Assembly: GCA_964017125.1 (NCBI GenBank)
Contig: OZ024914.1
Location: 25,487,623-25,551,622, forward strand
Source of the DNA: Flabesymbios commensalis
Lineage: Eukaryota > Annelida > Polychaeta > Terebellida > Flabelligeridae
Direction of reading: 5' to 3'
Length of the DNA stretch: 64,000 nucleotides
Shown: in pieces, positions 46,101 to 54,719 of the stretch
Layout of the letters: each line of letters begins with the position of its first letter
Numbering within the stretch: position 1 is the stretch's first letter
Program-made: the position numbers and the translations under genes
The notes under the pieces: generated by a model
The model's database searches: none
The model's input: only the letters and a program-made list of their open reading frames with translations
Told to the model about the DNA's origin: nothing

Positions 46101-49100
46101 CTCACATATGTTTACGATAAAACGCGGACGCCCCTCAAATCATGTGTTGTGACAGCAGCAACACAAATGGCTGATCATGTGAGGGATGCAAGTATATTCG
46201 ATGACGACGAAGACGATCTGTTGATCATTGCTGCTATATTGCACACAAAAAAACGCCCATAAAACAGAAAAAAATGGGCTCACGAAATTCTGAAGAAACG
46301 GGAGAGATATGGAGGACACCACCGACTGATCCAGGAGCTGAGACCGGCTGGAACAAGGTTCCAAAACTATTTATGTGTTTCACCAACCGTATTTCCAGGT
46401 TGGCTTTCTCATCCAGAGGAGGGATACGTGCTATAGAAAAGCAGTATCCGTCTAGACAAAATGGCTTCTTGGTCATATTATACATCGCTACCACGAAAAC
46501 ATGTGCACAGCCAAGTAACAAGAAAAAATCGTAAGCCCCCACTGCGCGTCCGCGACAAAAGTGAAAATCGTAAGCCTCCACTGCGCGTTGGCGACAAAAG
46601 TTGAACATTTGAAGGCGTTCGGGACGCTTCCTGATGGGAACACCTTATCATATTATAGTGGGCTGAACTTCTCCCGACGTGTCGTAAGATAAAATGTCGT
46701 ATCGCTATGGAAAAGTCGTAACAGGTGCGAACGCCCCTTTACATACATGTAGGTATTCAAATGAACCAGGAAGAGATATCTAAGACATTTATGATGATTT
46801 CAAAATGAAAAAAACCCGTTTGATCTCCATGGTTTACATACAAATAATCCAGCGTTGTAAGGGATAGTTAAGCTGTATGGATGTTTTAACACTTACAGTG
46901 CGGGGATCGACTTTAGTCGTCAGAATCTGACGTCTGTAGACGTCAGATTCTGACGACTAAAGTCGACCCCCGCACTGTAAAAGTAAACAAATTTATAATG
47001 GTCGTTGATCCATAACATAGGTATTCAAATAAATCGGAAAGAGCTGACTAAGACATTTGAAAAAAACCTTTCTTCCCTATTGTTTATATAAAATGATTCA
47101 GCGCTTCAAGGGTTGATCTCACCTGGGATGGCTTCTCTACACACCAGGTGTGTATAGTGAAAGTATAGAGGTTTAGTCAGGTGGTAGTACAGCTCAGTCC
47201 AGTGTCGGGATCTCTCACTGGCTGACAGGAGTAACTCCACCTCACCCTTCTTCACTGTGCCCTCCTTAACAAGCTGGAAAAGTACAATTAGTAAAAAATA
47301 CAAACATGTCCAAATGCTCTGTTTGACTCACTGCATTTGTATATCACAGTGGAGGATCCACTTCAAATGACCAAAAATATTTATTTTCGGAAAATAGACA
47401 TCTTCCAAATATAACTGGATGATTGTGACTGTTTCTGGCATGAAAACATTAAAAGCATTCCTGTTAGATAGGCCTATTTCCTAGACCTGAAACCAGCCCT
47501 CTCACTCTGTTAGAGGACTGGAAAGGTTACGGTCTCCTGCGGATAATGGCAGCCTGCCAATTCGAGGTGTTGGCAGGTTGCCAGGTCCACTCAGCAACCA
47601 GCATGGTTTTGGTATCAGGGGAATTATGTAAGCCAGAGACGAAGGTTAGCAGTGTCTACACATGGATAGGTGACACGGCTGAAGGAGTGTAGGTATTTCC
47701 AGGTCAGCCCATGACCACTGCAGTATCTATCAGAAAAAAATGAGAAAATAATGACTCCCCCAATTGTGTTTTTAAATGGCTGCGGCAGCCATTTTGTTTT
47801 TAATGGATTTATCCCAAAAGTTAATCGGATCATCAGAAATACCTAGAGAACAAACCTACCAAATTTGAAAGCAACTTAGAAAATGGAGGTTTTTTGCTCA
47901 GTGCCAAAAAAATATATGGGAAGAATTGCCCTGTGAAATAGGTCATATAATTATGTGAAAAATAAACAAAATTTATCAGTTAACTTTTTAGTGAGCGAAA
48001 TTGAGGATACGCCCGCGGCAGAGACGGCGGGGGCGACGGAAAATGTTAAACACTATAAGCATACCGATATTCGTTGGGGATGCTTAATTATTGCATTGAC
48101 TGAACATTTTATCCAATTCTCATGAACACGCTCCTGTCTTAAAAAGCAAGCACCTGGTTTCTTGTGTTAGGAAATATATTCCTTCAGAACGTGAATCCTT
48201 CCCCAAATCAGAGGCGGATCTGAAGAAAGGGGGCACCAGAGGTTTAATAGCATGTCCCGATTATTTTTTTGGCATAAACCTATTAACGCTAATTTAGGGC
48301 ATTTATAAAGCACTAGGCGAAAAATAGGGAGAGGCGCCCACTGCAAACGCCCCCCCCCCCCCCCCGGATTAAAAACTGGCACAGTACTGCATTATTATGG
48401 TATTTGTTATCTAATTTAAGCTGAAATTAAAAGAGCGCTTTCTGTTTTCTAGCAGCGAAGTAATCAAATAAACATGTCTAAATGATCTATTCCAAAGAAA
48501 ATTCGAATTCGCTTAACAATCCGTTAGGGCCAGTATATTAAAGAAATAACCCGTCACACACATTCTGGTCCCAGCAGCACCACGATAAGTTCGAGTATTC
48601 AAAATGTTCTGTTTTGGACGTCCATATTTGACTTCGGAACTAGAAATCGAGGTAGCCGGTTTATTTGACAAATATAGTTATGCAGCAAAAGATACCACAA
48701 TACAACAACTGCTAACCCTTTCAGAGTGCGAAGTTTTCAACTTGTATTGCAAGTTAGGCCCCTACATCACAACAGATATATTCACCCAATCTTGAAACAC
48801 CGTCTAGTCTACGACGGTGGGTAAAAACATTAAACCAACATTGGGTCAACGTTTCTTGTTTGTGTTAATAGACTGTAGATTCATACCTGGGCTGCCTTGT
48901 CCACCTGTAGACCTACAAATGTCTCATGACTGGTATAAGGTGAACCGTGGTCCTTCTTCAGGCGGTAACCGTCACCCTGCACAGCACCTTGCTACAACAC
49001 AGAGAGACACCTGGTGAGTGGATGGTAAATGGGATGAAAGAAGCGGATAGAGCCACCTGGTGAATGCATAGATACATGTAGACCTATCAGCGAAGTCATT

Positions 49101-50680
49101 CTGATCCAACAGCTAGACTCAATTTATTAACTTTTAAAGGGACTTGCCCAGGCTAAAATCATTAAAAAATCGGTGATTTTATTTTGTCTTCTTAATATGA
49201 CCATGTGATGTAAACATGTACATAGACTAGAACTGCAAAAGTTTTTAATTTTTTGTGCTGCACATTCACCAGTTAGGCTAGATATAGGGACGAAATATAA
49301 CAGATTTCTAATTTTTGCCGTCCATGTCAAAAATTAGAAATACGGGAATTTCGTCTCTATATCTAGTCTAACTGGTAAGTGCGCAGCAGAATTTTTTTAA
49401 ACTTTTGCTGTTCCAGTCTATGGACATGTTTACATCATATGGTCATATTAAGAAGCCAAAATAAAATCACCGATTTTTTTATGATTTTAGCCTGGACCAG
49501 TCCCTTTAAGAAAGAATACAAATATTACACTTAAGAATGTACACAAATAAACAAACAAACAAACAAAAAATTGTACCGTATTGTACCGTTAATAATATAA
49601 ATAATTAAGCTGGCGATCATCTATATACAAAAAAATGATTAAAAAACGTTTTTTTTAGGTGATTTATTTTATTGTCGTATATTATCAGATTATGTATGAG
49701 AAAAACGCGTAAGTAAAATATTTAAAACCTTGGACATGTATGTGATTGGACTTCAAGTTAGTGTACACTAAAAACGCTTGTATTAATTTGTTTCCCGCAT
49801 CAAAATACAGTAACTCACATAAAACCCAGCTATAATGTACTCTCAGTTGCATTTAGCTAGAGATGTGAATTGGTGTCGCAATTAATTAATTCCAAACTCA
49901 AGGTAAATCAAAATGTGGTGATTTTGTGAAATACCCAAGTACATGTATATGATATCCATATCTTCCCATGCAAGGCTCTGCTTCTCGCGAGGTCGCCTCG
50001 GGAGAAGCAGAGACTTACGTGGGGGGGTAGTGATTATGAAACGACAAAGTTTTCTCAACTAAAAGCTCTGAACCTCTTAATTGTTATGGATTATACAATT
50101 ATAAATCGAAAAGAAGCAATTCGCGACATGTAGTGGATGAAGATGACTTGAGGTGAGTGGCAATGGAAAAAAATGTTATTATTATTAAACAGTTCCATGA
50201 AAATTTTCGTTCTAAAACATGTAGGTTTCAGCATCTCCCCGGCAGCAAGACTTGGCACAGCTAGGCCATCAGGCCAAGCGACGTCGGGAGTAGCGAGCCT
50301 TGCGGGGGAAGATGGGCTTTTATAGGTAATTTAGTTATTCTTCAAATATGCAAAATGACGCTTTGATGCAACGTGAGGGTTTAAAGGGTTTTATGACTAA
50401 ATATACGTCTACGACGTTGGCCCAACAGTGAACCAATGCTGGGCCAACGTCTCATGTTTGCTGGGTAGTTACTACTTACATCTGCCAGGTGTATGAGCAT
50501 CTGGCACTCGTCTTCTGTGAGCAAGCCGTCGGCCAGGACACGGTGATGACCCTGCAGCTCCTCCCCCTCTGACGTCACCTCGATACCGTGATCCTGGTTA
50601 TACTGACTGAACCGCTCCTGGAACTGGTCGTCACGGGCTCCAAAAAGACTGCTGTTAAGCGGGTGGGGGTTCCCCTCAGT
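36961..50680 (-). CDS. P3H: Prolyl 3-hydroxylase (leprecan family) with two catalytic domains; 5' part missing
   Basis: Exons in transcript order: 50680-50480, 48991-48887, 47273-47123, 45981-45867, 44668-44596, 44367-44183, 42140-41990, 41367-41263, 39839-39738, 38653-38503, 37933-37746, 37188-36961. All junctions are GT-AG and phase-matched; 584 residues plus stop are visible. The family hydroxylates collagen proline at C3 in the ER using Fe(II), 2-oxoglutarate and O2. Module 1 has H-A-D (166-168 of the visible part), YHGV (His 234) and GKRC (Arg 244). Module 2 has H-S-D (460-462), YHGV (His 528) and GQRC (Arg 538). So both keep the iron and 2-oxoglutarate ligands. The C-terminus is QEEL, fitting the KDEL-like ER retention pattern. 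The N-terminal TPR/CxxxC half was not found. The alternative is two genes, with module 1 ending by read-through past 44183 (five codons then stop). I prefer one gene because the junction phases fit and no second N-terminal region fits in the 2-kb gap. Confidence 0.85.
37338..37395 (-). pseudogene. Partial duplicate of the last P3H exon
   Basis: Repeats the acceptor and first ~50 nt of exon 12 (CTAGAGTTAAAACCCACCAA and CAGCTAGGCTT on the plus strand) about 200 bp upstream. The phase-0 acceptor would be followed by a TAG, so it is a relic. Confidence 0.6.
37746..37933 (-). CDS. P3H: P3H exon 11: H-x-D and strand, module 2
   Basis: 188 nt combining what exons 4 and 5 encode separately: LSHPIHSDNCIIQPDN, PPAYTSRDYSAVMYLNQDF, GGEFFFTHQ. 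Closest of the two modules to the vertebrate 'KEPPAYTFRDYSA' text. Confidence 0.88.
38295..38492. mobile_element. TTAA MITE, 'CAGTGCGGGGATCGAC' family, complete
   Basis: TTAACCCTTACAGTGC at the left and GTTGTGGGTTAA at the right. Inner CAGAATCTGACGTCTGACGT palindrome, then AAGACATTTATGATGATTTT. Relatives: about 42173-42404, 43905-44115, 46750-47112, 50703-50970, 58626-58770, 60890-61075. Confidence 0.78.
38503..38653 (-). CDS. P3H: P3H exon 10, module 2
   Basis: MASRQEVDVSAAQLYLDTSS, then PLYFDFTHLVCRTALDG; same length (151 nt) and phases as exon 3. Donor GTACGC lies 9 bp from the end of a TTAA element (38295-38492). Confidence 0.86.
38780..38892. mobile_element. Hairpin MITE (CCCAGCAAACAC family), complete copy
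   Basis: TA|CCCAGCAAACACAAAAT on the left, ATTTTGTGTTAGCTGGG-type arm on the right, then TA. In the P3H intron between exons 9 and 10. Confidence 0.8.
39738..39839 (-). CDS. P3H: P3H exon 9: GDGY/SPHT segment, module 2, copy b
   Basis: 102 nt, phase 0-0. DVGVTGDGYTSPDHSSPHTE then HEQFEGLTVLRTAQ. Either both a and b are included, giving a repeated strand, or they are mutually exclusive alternatives; both choices keep the frame. Confidence 0.8.
40079..40114. repeat. Perfect palindrome (GCCAAAAGGCAGTA family)
   Basis: CAAAGCCAAAAGGCAGTA meets its exact complement. Cleanest member of the family seen at 1909 and 3312. Confidence 0.75.
41035..41112. repeat. Palindrome in P3H intron
   Basis: GGCATCTACACAATGTCGGG and its near-complement flank GACAGCGTCTTCGACGCTGG. 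Confidence 0.65.
41263..41367 (-). CDS. P3H: P3H exon 8: GDGY/SPHT segment, module 2, copy a
   Basis: 105 nt, phase 0-0. EAGKLGDGYQLRNGQQSPHT then RHERFVGVTVSKAAE. Homologous to exon 2 and to the next exon. Confidence 0.84.
41990..42140 (-). CDS. P3H: P3H exon 7: start of module 2
   Basis: SAASPELQTYLDDHGYTVSM, then GPERFAAESIATEEECQKLI and KLTN; homologous to the second half of exon 1. Acceptor TGTGTACAG; the split codon with exon 6 gives Arg. Confidence 0.85.
42173..42404. mobile_element. TTAA-type element, 'CAGTGCGGGG' family, inverted copy
   Basis: ACGCTGAAATAGTTTTG...AACCATTGAGACCAAAGGG at the left and TCCCCACGCTGAAAGGGTTAA at the right. It starts 30 bp from the exon 7 acceptor. Confidence 0.6.
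42420..43290. repeat. Duplicated ~480-bp element pair of unknown type
   Basis: Two divergent direct copies begin near 42525 and 42960 (CCCAAAAGTTAATCAGGTCA / CCCAAAAGTTATTCAGGTCA). Both run through GGCTATG(T/G)GAAGTATGAGGAAGC. The second ends in a GGCGGCGGCGGA stretch and GAGGGCTGCTTA. Similar wording near 47720-48090 (CCCAAAAGTTAATCGGATCA ... GGGGATGCTTA). Confidence 0.6.
43636..43772. mobile_element. Short TTAA-type element
   Basis: TTTAACCCTTTGCCTGGTAA to AGCAGAATGAGGGTTAA. Interior CACTGTTATTGGGAATGAAA shared with 1155-1350 and, loosely, 63644-63844. Confidence 0.65.
43905..44115. mobile_element. TTAA-type element, 'CAGTGCGGGG' family
   Basis: TAAAACGCTGATTTTTTT...GGAGACCAAAGGGTTTTA and a palindrome AGATTCTGACGACTAAAGTC near 44070. 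Diverged ends. Confidence 0.55.
44183..44367 (-). CDS. P3H: P3H exon 6: second iron His and 2-oxoglutarate Arg, module 1
   Basis: QEVAPKCGRMVGFEASEYHG, then SGKRCALALWYTLDPREQEL. It runs into a Lys/Met-rich linker (MTMDKMTKQK) and a donor GTGGGT in phase 2, which fits the acceptor at 42140. Unspliced reading adds WVLQ and a stop. Confidence 0.86.
44596..44668 (-). CDS. P3H: P3H exon 5, module 1 beta-strand
   Basis: 73 nt. ALVYLNSDFEGGQFFFAHRN then KTIQ, equal to vertebrate 'AILYLNGDFDGGNFYFTE'. In module 2 the same stretch is fused with the H-x-D exon, so one intron was gained or lost after the module duplication. Confidence 0.87.
45112..45360. mobile_element. TTAA MITE, 'AACCGCCGGTCCCG' family, copy 6
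   Basis: Both TTAA ends intact: TTAACCCTTTAACCGCCGGT and GGCGGTTAAAGGGTTAA. It abuts the truncated end of the exon array. Confidence 0.85.
45393..45475 (-). pseudogene. Extra copy 5 of the H-x-D exon (truncated)
   Basis: Reads HTDNCHIQDDDSCLKAPSAY, then TQRDA, and then loses similarity before the donor. The unit is cut off next to the TTAA element ending at 45360. Confidence 0.55.
45503..45589 (-). pseudogene. Extra copy 4 of the H-x-D exon (dead)
   Basis: 87 nt. The motif has decayed to HVYNC and there is an in-frame TGA after the KAP codons, so this copy cannot contribute as the others might. Donor still GTGAGT. Confidence 0.55.
45621..45713 (-). pseudogene. Extra copy 3 of the H-x-D exon (open)
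   Basis: 93 nt, same phases and borders as copy 2, 123 bp further on. Reads HADNCHIQDDGSCLKAPSAY, then TQRHIL: the conserved RD before the donor has become RH. The donor GTGAGT is kept. Confidence 0.55.
45744..45836 (-). pseudogene. Extra copy 2 of the H-x-D exon (open; possible cassette exon)
   Basis: 93 nt between an ACTAG acceptor-like site and the donor GTGAGTA. Phase 2 in and 2 out, so it could be added without shifting the frame. It reads HHVGLHADNCHIQDDGSC, then KTAYTQRDIS; both iron ligands are kept. A branch-point-like GCTAAC lies 5' of the acceptor, but there is no long pyrimidine tract. Confidence 0.6.
45867..45981 (-). CDS. P3H: P3H exon 4: Fe(II)-binding H-x-D exon, module 1
   Basis: 115 nt, phase 1 to 2. 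Encodes DPSHPVHADNCHIQDDGSC and PAYTQRDIS; His and Asp of HAD are the iron ligands. It heads a tandem array of four further copies in the next intron. Acceptor TTTTTCGAATCAG, donor GTGAGT. Confidence 0.88.
46167..46436 (+). mobile_element. Relic of a Harbinger (PIF) transposase N-terminus
   Basis: MADHVRDASIFDDDEDDLLI opens at 46167 and stops at 46262. One frame over, KWAHEILKKRERYGGHHRLI, then ELRPAGTRFQNYL and SPTVFPGWL continue to a TAG at 46436. 'WvH.i...R...GeyH.Li.eLr.d..rF..yfRms...Fd.Ll' is the classic start of HARBI1-like transposases. One frame change splits it and the catalytic part is absent. It sits inside the P3H intron, about 185 bp from the H-x-D exon, on the opposite strand. 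Confidence 0.65.
46750..47112. mobile_element. Tandem remnants of the 'CAGTGCGGGG' TTAA family
   Basis: A tail fragment (GGTATTCAAATGAACC ... CAGCGTTGTAAGGGATAG) is followed by a fuller copy with the palindrome CGTCAGAATCTGACGTC / GACGTCAGATTCTGACG. The copy's GGGTTGATC end lies 11 bp before the exon 3 donor. Confidence 0.6.
47123..47273 (-). CDS. P3H: P3H exon 3: helix and YFxYTHLVCR, module 1
   Basis: Encodes LVKEGTVKKGEVELLLSASE, then PLYFHYTHLVCREAIP. 'PLYFSYSHLVCRTAI' is the vertebrate counterpart. Phase 0 to 1. Confidence 0.88.
47720..48090. repeat. Repeat related to 42420-43290
   Basis: GGCTGCGGCAGCCATTTTGT, CCCAAAAGTTAATCGGATCA, then a GGCGGGGGCGACGG tail and GGGGATGCTTA. Confidence 0.5.
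48887..48991 (-). CDS. P3H: P3H exon 2: GDGY/SPYT segment, module 1
   Basis: 105 nt, phase 0-0. QGAVQGDGYRLKKDHGSPYT then SHETFVGLQVDKAAQ, matching the vertebrate 'GDGYRGQTSPHTPNEKFYGVTV' strand. Donor GTATGA. Confidence 0.85.
49138..49505. mobile_element. TTAA-flanked MITE with long TIRs starting AGGGAC
   Basis: TTAA|AGGGACTTGCCCAGGC and GCCTGGACCAGTCCCT|TTAA. Both arms, over about 150 bp each, are inverted copies (AAAATCATTAAAAAATCGGT; CAGTTAGGCTAGATATAGGG). TTAAAGGR ends resemble Kolobok/T2-type MITEs. Nearly intact, so relatively young; partial sister at 15906-16174. Confidence 0.82.
50395..50470. repeat. Hairpin MITE fragment (CCCAGCAAACAC family)
   Basis: CGACGTTGGCCCAACAGTG, then CTGGGCCAACGTC and GTTTGCTGGG|TA, 10 bp after the donor of P3H exon 1. 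Confidence 0.6.
50480..50680 (-). CDS. P3H: P3H visible exon 1 (module 1 entry)
   Basis: 201 nt, phase 0 at both ends. Encodes ...QYNQDHGIEVTSEGEEL, then HHRVLADGLLTEDECQML and IHLAD. This is equivalent to the vertebrate segment 'LYEEHGI...GPHRVLLDNVLSSEEC', which begins the catalytic region. The acceptor TTTGTTTCAG implies more exons upstream. Confidence 0.85.
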
Positions 50681-50702
50681 CTGAAACAAAACGAACGTGA
50701 TT

Positions 50703-50970
50703 AATCCTTAAGGCGCTCAAATATTTCTGTATAAGCCATGGAAACCAAAGGGGTTTTCTCCAATTTGAAATAATCATAAATCGTACTTAGCTCTTTCTGA
50801 TTCATTTGAATGCCTATGTCATGGGTCTACGGCCGTTAGAAATATTTTCATTCTTTTAGTGCGGGGACCGTCATTATATTTCAGCATCTGTCTACAGACG
50901 TCAGATGCTGACGTATAACGACGGACGTCAGATGCTGACGTATAAAGACGGTCCCCGCGCGGAAAGGGTT
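50703..50970. mobile_element. TTAA-type element, 'CAGTGCGGGG' family, inverted
   Basis: CTTAAGGCGCTCAAATATTT at the left, GCGCGGAAAGGGTTCAA at the right. The motif ACGTCAGATGCTGACGTATA is duplicated. Directly 5' of the first visible P3H exon. Confidence 0.6.
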
Positions 50971-51876
50971 CAAATTTAAAGTGCTCTTCACGCATATAGC
51001 CGTATTCCGCTTTTTTATTTGTTGGGTAGATGGAGAGAATCAGCGATGTCAAGAGACGAGCCGGCGTCAGCAGATCGAAGTCATTGAGCTAAATGAAGTG
51101 AAAAAGTGCTCCGTTCATTTACCATGCCGAGTTATCACGTGTCTTCAACACATTACAAATAGAGGGGGGCGCTATTATTCCACTGTTACATTGTCATTAT
51201 GTTTGATTTTATCATACCATGAGTTCTGACCATCAGTCATTATATAGCATAGTTTAAGTTAGCAAAGTATGGCAATACAAAAGTGACACACAATCATTCA
51301 ATATTCAATACACAACCATTCACAATCTACATTTAGATTGTGAATGTATGACTTTTGCATGCATAGTACAGAGTTGGCTAAATAGGCTGTATTTTTATGA
51401 CTAATGATTCGAACTTGTGATTGACTAAGATACTGAATAAAAGGAGGGATGCTTTAGACAACTTGATGACAATGTTTGGGCACAAAATGGTACATATAAT
51501 ATTTGATTGCAGGTGCTGATCCTATTAATATATTTACAAATCATGTTGTATACTTCGCGTTGTATATTTTGTTTCTAAGCATCTAGATACATGTTTTTAC
51601 AGGACACTCATTTCTAGAAATTTATTTGAAGTAAACTTCGTTTGTAATGGCGCCAAATTGACAAAACACATTTTAAAATAATTATCAACCAATCAACATT
51701 TATGTGGTGTTTCGTCGAATTCTAAGGAATAGACATATTAAAAAAACAATTTGGGAAACTATGTGTTTTATTTTTTTGTTGTATGTATATACAGTAGGCT
51801 GCTAGCAACCTCTTTAGGTAACGTCTCACACCGGAACAGCGCAGTGTGAGACATATAACCAGATCAAGCAGAAAAT

Positions 51877-52406
51877 GCCACTATACAGTGTAAAGGTGTG
51901 TCTAGTATACAAATCTGATTGGATATGTCTGCCTTCTGACGTCACTATAAGGTATAAGGATGTGTCTAGCATGCAAATCTGATTGGATATGTCTGCCTTC
52001 TGACGTCACTATAAGGTATAAGGGTGTGTCTAGAATGCAAATCTGATTAGATATGTACACCTTCTGATGCCACTATAAGATAAAAGAGTGTGTCTAGCAT
52101 ACAAATCTGATTGGATATGTCTTCTGATCTGCCTTTTCACACCACTATAAGGTATAAGGGTGTGTCTAGAACACAAATCTGATTTGATAAGTACACCTTC
52201 TGATGCCACTATAAGGTAAAAGAGTCTGTCTAGCATACAAATCTGATTGGATATGTCTGCCTTCTGACACCACTATAAGGTATAAGGGTGTGTCTAGCAT
52301 GCAAATCTGATTGGATAAGTCCGACTTTTGACGTCACTATAAGGTATAACGGTGTGTCTAGCATGCAAATCTGATAGGATATGTCCGACTTCTGACGTCA
52401 CTATAA
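51877..52406. repeat. 66-bp tandem repeat, left block (about 8 units)
   Basis: Unit pieces: GTGTGTCTAGCATGCAAATC, TGATTGGATATGTCTGCC and TTCTGACGTCACTATAAGGT. Each unit holds TGACGTCA (a perfect CRE-like octamer in many units) and an ATGCAAAT octamer. Confidence 0.88.
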
Positions 52407-53717
52407 TGGCCTAGTCAAATTGAGCCCGTTCTCACTACGTTCTGCAGAACGGGAGCAGAATGAAGAGAAACATATTAAGAATGAAATGGACGTAGTATAC
52501 ATGTTTAAAATCTGATCCCGTTCTAACCGTTTAAAATCAGACTGGGTAAGGACTGGGTAAGGTCGTACTTCGAACCAGATTGCCGTACTGGAATTGGAAT
52601 TGCAGTACTGCGTATGTAGAACAAACAGAGCTGAACGCTGTGTGAACCTGGAAAAATAAGACAATGACCCAACACCGATGCTGTTACATTTTACCTTTTC
52701 CTTTCCGTCATCACACAGACCTTACTACTTTTCATTACGTCAATGTGCTCTTAGCAGTGTTAACCAGTTGATAAAGTTTGTGATACGTTTCTACTCAGTT
52801 ATAAAAAGTTCTTACTCAGTTATTATTCAGATCGGTATGTCCAATCCGTTTGGAGCCAGATCTACTCGTTTCTACTACATTTCAACTACTTCTACCCGTT
52901 TGCAGTCGGATCATCAACGTTTATGATATAAATATATATATATATATATATTCCTCATTTGGAAATCCAATTTCTGGCTTATAAATATGTTATATTTTAG
53001 CATGGAGCAAATGCAAGAGTTATCAACACTAAATAAAATGAATATCAGTTTCCTATAAATGATGTTGGAAGCAGAGCAACAATATTTAGAGATCAGAGAG
53101 CAACCTGAATAATAAAACAAGAAGAGCTGAGGATAATGAGGAGAATTAGAACATGCTGGGCAAGACTGCGCTTCTTAGCTCCTCTACATTGCCCCTACTG
53201 TTTATTGGATACCCCAATTTTCGGCATGTTGACTCATAAAGTACCTCAATCGAAATGAAAACGGGTTAGAACCTGGTCGTATTTATAACAGATCGGACTG
53301 CAACATACCCAGAAGCCCGTTTTGATCGTGTTAAAGACTGACTGAGAACGCAATGCAAACGGCAAGACTGACCATGAACTGGTTTGAACGGACATGTCGT
53401 AGTGAAAACTGTGCAGAAACGGCCCAGAAAAGCCCTAGAACGGACTGAAACTTACTGGGAATGGGGTTGAAGGGGAACAGGATGAATTGACACTTGTTAA
53501 GAACGGACTGCAAACAACATTAAACGTTACGTCTTCCCAATATAAACGTTGTGCGTGCGTTGTACAAACTGTCTGCAATCGTAATGCACTTACTTCAAAC
53601 GGTGTTGTGTCATAGTAAAAGACAAAATTGCACGTTCCAACCCGTCCTCATCCCGTTTCATAAAATTTTCAGAACGGGCAGGAACGTTCTTCGAACTGGT
53701 TCAGTGTGACCGGGCCA
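52407..53717. mobile_element. Nonautonomous Harbinger-like element inside the 66-bp repeat
   Basis: 1311 bp bounded by TAA on both sides (52404-52406, 53718-53720). TIRs TGGCCTAGTCAAATTGAGCC and, in complement at the right, TGGCCCGGTCACACTGAACC match at 15 of 20 positions. Removing it restores CACTATAAGGTATAAG, the sequence of the neighbouring repeat units. The interior is built from degenerate GAACGGG/CCCGTTC-like words; no transposase frame. Confidence 0.8.
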
Positions 53718-54118
53718 TAAGGTATAAGGGTGTGTCTATAATACAAATCTAATTGGATATGTCTGCCTTCTGACACCACTACAAGGTATAAGAGTGTCTA
53801 GCATGCAAATTTGATTAGATATGTCTGCCTTCTGACCTCACTATAAGGTATAAGAGTGTGTCTAGCTTGTCACTATAAGGTATAAGGGTGTGTCTAGCAT
53901 GCAAATCTGATTAGATATGTCTGCCTTCTGACGTCACTATAAAGTATAAGAGTGTATCTAGCATGCAAATCTGATTGAATATATCTACGTTCTGACGTCA
54001 CTATAAGGTATATGTCTACAAATATTATTAGATAATGTTCACCTTCTGGCGTCACTATAATGTATAAGAGTGTGTCCAGCATACAAATCTGATTATATAT
54101 GTCTGCCTTCTGAATCAT
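53718..54118. repeat. 66-bp tandem repeat, right block (about 6 units)
   Basis: Same unit as the left block, with more indels; one unit is shortened near 53870. Together the blocks were one array before the insertion. Confidence 0.86.
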
Positions 54119-54159
54119 GACATGGCTTTATCCAGCAAATAATCTACTCCTCACAATGT

Positions 54160-54378
54160 ACCCAGCAACCAGGAAAGATTGAACCAATTTTGTTCAAATT
54201 AAAAACATTAAAACAACATTGGTTCAATGTTTTGTGCTTGCTGGGTAATCGCCAGCAGACAAGATCAAGCCGCAATTCCCAGCAAGCATGCGATGCTGAC
54301 CCAATGTTGGTGGAATGTTGGGTCAGCGTCGTGTGGAACAACATTCAAACAACATTGTTTGAATGTCTTGTGTTTGAC
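54160..54378. mobile_element. Two hairpin MITEs (CCCAGCAAACAC family) side by side
   Basis: First TA|CCCAGCAACCAGG to GTGCTTGCTGGG|TA (54160-54247). Second TCCCAGCAAGCATGCG to GTCTTGTGTTTGACG (54278-54378), with GCTGACCCAATG / AATGTTGGGTCAGC arms. Confidence 0.7.
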
Positions 54379-54719
54379 GACAAGCAAAGCCTGTCGGTTA
54401 AGGTGTGAGACCTTGCCTGCATGGAGAATATGAAGATTAAATTATAAGTATGTGCAAGGCTGTATGCTTTCCAGAATTCTTGTCTTTTAAATAATTTGCA
54501 TTTTCAAAATTTGTCTTTTCAGATTTACAATGGATCACCCTAGACACACATTCAATTGCTGTGCCCAACCGCAAGAACTGCTTACTTGAAAAGCAAGCAG
54601 TTAGTGCTGTTTTCTCCGTCATGCATGCAAAGGCAAACAGCAGTAACTACCCACTTTTCAAGTAAGCAGTTACGGCTGTTTTTGTATTTGCATGACATAT
54701 CATTTTATAGCTCTATGTC

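Noticed and set aside
48604-48795. 63-aa plus-strand frame MFCFGRPYLTSELEIEVAGL...
   Set aside because: Compositionally plausible, but lies in a P3H intron with no splice support or recognised family; left out as a gene.
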